Of a stretch of DNA of 6,677 bases, positions 5,521 to 6,677 are shown piece by piece. The notes below the pieces were generated by a model. That model ran no database searches. It had not been told where the DNA came from and saw only the letters and a program-made list of their open reading frames with translations. Both the position numbers and the translations under genes were made by a program. Position 1 is the first letter of the stretch. The number at the start of each line of letters is the position of its first letter. The DNA is from Bordetella parapertussis. Its GTDB lineage: Bacteria; Pseudomonadota; Gammaproteobacteria; Burkholderiales; Burkholderiaceae. Location of the stretch: positions 1 through 6,677 of the forward strand of contig CAMDLJ010000149.1 in NCBI GenBank assembly GCA_945901665.1. The letters are read 5' to 3'.

Positions 5521-6480
5521 ATGAAGTTTTTTCCCTCTTTGCTGCTTTGTTTCGCTGTCAGCACAGCGTCCGCACAATCCGCCCCTTGGCCCAGTCAGCC
5601 AGTCAAATTGATCGTGTCGCAGTCAGCGGGCGGCAGCATCGATATTGCGGCCCGCTTGCTGGCACAAAAACTGTCCGATGCGCTGGGCAAGGCGGTGGTC
5701 ATAGACAACCGTGCCGGCGCCAACGGCATGATTGCGGCGGAAGCGGTGATGCGTGCCACAGACGGGCATACCTTTTTGATGACGTCACCCAGCGCCCTGA
5801 CCATCAACCAGCACGTCTACAAGAAGGTGCCCTACGACACCCTCAAAGACTTTGTGCCGGTGACACAAACCACATCAATTGCTTTTTTATTGGTGGTGCC
5901 TGCCAATGCGCCGCACAAAACGGCAGCCGACTTGGTGGCCGCGGCCAAAGCCAAGCCTGGGGCCATCAAGTTTGCATCGGCAGGCATTGGCAATCAGTCG
6001 CAATTGGCGGCCGAGTTGTTGGCCGGTGCCGGTGGGGTCAGTATGTTGCATGTTCCCTATAAGGGTGAGGCGCCGGCCTTGACAGATCTGATCGGTGGCC
6101 AAGTTGACTTCATTTTCGGCACCATGCCTGCGTTGTTGCCGCAGATCAAGGCGGGCAAATTAAAAGCGCTGATGGTGGGGCAGCCCAAGCGGTCCAGTGC
6201 CGTGTCAGACATTCCAACGGCCAGTGAAGCAGGATTTCCCAGTGTGAACGTCACGGGCTGGACGGGCATCGTCGCACCCGCTGGCACCGCACCTGCGGTG
6301 GTCAAACGAATGAGCGAAGAGATTCAGAAGGTTTTGGCCTTGTCCGATATTCGCGAAACACTGGTCGCAGCGGGGGCTGAGCCTGTGGGCAGCACGCCTG
6401 AACAGTTTGGTGAGTTCATTCGCACAGAGATCGTAAAGTGGGGCTTGGCCGTCAAGCGTGCGGGCATCACGCCCGATTGA
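5521..6480 (+). CDS. Bug/TctC-family tripartite tricarboxylate transporter substrate-binding protein (2)
   Basis: This 319-residue periplasmic binding protein is paralogous to the one at 3158-4120 but clearly diverged. The signal peptide is short: K2, a hydrophobic core PSLLLCFAV (5-13), and an A-S-A cleavage site after residue 18. The mature N-terminus APWPSQPVKLIVSQSAGG leads into the classic pocket loop SAGGSID (35-41), with D41 at the conserved Asp position. Further landmarks are IDNRAGANG (61-69), FASAGIGNQSQL (151-162), VPYKGEAPALTDLIGGQVD (178-196) and VTGWTGIVAPAGTAP (244-258). It should capture a small carboxylate in the periplasm for a TTT permease encoded elsewhere. It follows the MmgE/PrpD stop by 22 bases and precedes the nitrilase by 67, so it is part of the same operon. 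ATG 5521 is the only reasonable start, and the ribosome site is weak (GAAAG ten bases from the ATG's first base). Because the first pocket loop differs from protein 1, the two may bind different ligands. Confidence 0.94.
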   Translation: MKFFPSLLLCFAVSTASAQSAPWPSQPVKLIVSQSAGGSIDIAARLLAQKLSDALGKAVVIDNRAGANGMIAAEAVMRATDGHTFLMTSPSALTINQHVYKKVPYDTLKDFVPVTQTTSIAFLLVVPANAPHKTAADLVAAAKAKPGAIKFASAGIGNQSQLAAELLAGAGGVSMLHVPYKGEAPALTDLIGGQVDFIFGTMPALLPQIKAGKLKALMVGQPKRSSAVSDIPTASEAGFPSVNVTGWTGIVAPAGTAPAVVKRMSEEIQKVLALSDIRETLVAAGAEPVGSTPEQFGEFIRTEIVKWGLAVKRAGITPD

Positions 6481-6535
6481 TCGCTCATTAGCGGCCCATT
6501 GAACGGATAGAACTTTCTTCATTTCAGTCACACCT

Positions 6536-6541
6536 GGAGAG
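6536..6541 (+). promoter_or_regulatory. Shine-Dalgarno of the nitrilase gene
   Basis: GGAGAG lies 6 bases before TTG 6548 and is the best ribosome site in the plus-strand operon. It supports the unusual TTG start, since there is no ATG or GTG between the in-frame TGA at 6500 and this point. The rest of the 67-base gap (6481-6547) shows no convincing terminator or promoter. Confidence 0.6.
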
Positions 6542-6547
6542 TCTGAA

Positions 6548-6677
6548 TTGGGCGACACATTACCGCGCATCAAACTGGCTGCTGTGCAAGCGGCGTCAGT
6601 GCACCTGGACCGTGAAGCCAGCGTCGCAAAAGCTTGCACCTTGATTGCGCAGGCAGGCGCTGCTGGCGCTCAGGTCA
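6548..6677 (+). CDS. Nitrilase-family (carbon-nitrogen hydrolase) enzyme, N-terminal part
   Basis: The first 43 codons of an open frame run off the window. From the TTG start the product reads LGDTLPRIKLAAVQAASVHLD and continues with a helix containing REASVAKACTLIAQAGAAGAQ. The beta-strand KLAAVQAA, then V-x-L-D, x-x-A-S-V and a long Ala-rich helix ending in GAAGAQV is the characteristic opening of true nitrilases and close relatives, just before the catalytic Glu segment. The Glu-Lys-Cys catalytic residues lie beyond the window, so the exact branch (nitrilase, cyanide hydratase, aliphatic amidase or carbamoylase) is not settled. The V-x-LDREA pattern favours the nitrilase branch, which converts an organic nitrile directly to a carboxylate and ammonia. 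It is the fifth gene of the plus-strand operon, sharing it with an amidase that could hydrolyse amide intermediates or side-products (inference). The TTG start is supported by GGAGAG 6 bases upstream. Confidence 0.82.
   Translation, partial: MGDTLPRIKLAAVQAASVHLDREASVAKACTLIAQAGAAGAQV

Noticed and set aside
6481..6547. Terminator or new promoter between the Bug 2 and nitrilase genes
   Set aside because: No stem followed by a T-run was found, and TTGAAC at 6499 has no acceptable -10 partner.

Overview
The window looks like a chromosomal catabolic locus of a betaproteobacterium of the order Burkholderiales, probably Comamonadaceae-like. The grounds are the GC-rich coding style, two Bug-type (tripartite tricarboxylate transporter, TTT) periplasmic binding proteins without membrane subunits beside them, and a TctD/TctE-like two-component pair. 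No RNA gene, insertion sequence, CRISPR array or phage gene was seen. No gene-less stretch exceeds 210 bases.

Left third (1-1586), all on the minus strand and read right to left: a MarR-family repressor (1586-1107, TTG start), an OmpR-class response regulator of TctD type (1026-352), and the first 111 codons of its histidine kinase (334 to the window edge). The 80-base gap before the response regulator holds a strong Shine-Dalgarno, a TAGAAT -10-like hexamer and two mutually exclusive inverted repeats.

Middle (1587-1796): a divergent, relatively AT-rich control region between the MarR gene and the plus-strand operon. It contains two short palindromes and a weak promoter candidate.

Right two thirds (1797-6677), all on the plus strand with gaps of 22-67 bases: amidase-signature hydrolase, Bug binding protein 1, MmgE/PrpD-family protein, Bug binding protein 2, and the first 43 codons of a nitrilase-family enzyme that runs off the window.

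Inferred working model: the operon captures a carboxylate or carboxylate-like compound in the periplasm with the two Bug proteins. It then processes nitrile, amide and hydroxy- or polycarboxylate groups in the cytoplasm using the nitrilase, the amidase and the MmgE/PrpD enzyme. The divergent MarR protein is the likely local repressor, and the TctD/TctE-like pair may sense an extracellular carboxylate. The substrate cannot be read from the sequence. The enzyme families are well supported, whereas the pathway and all regulatory sites are inference.
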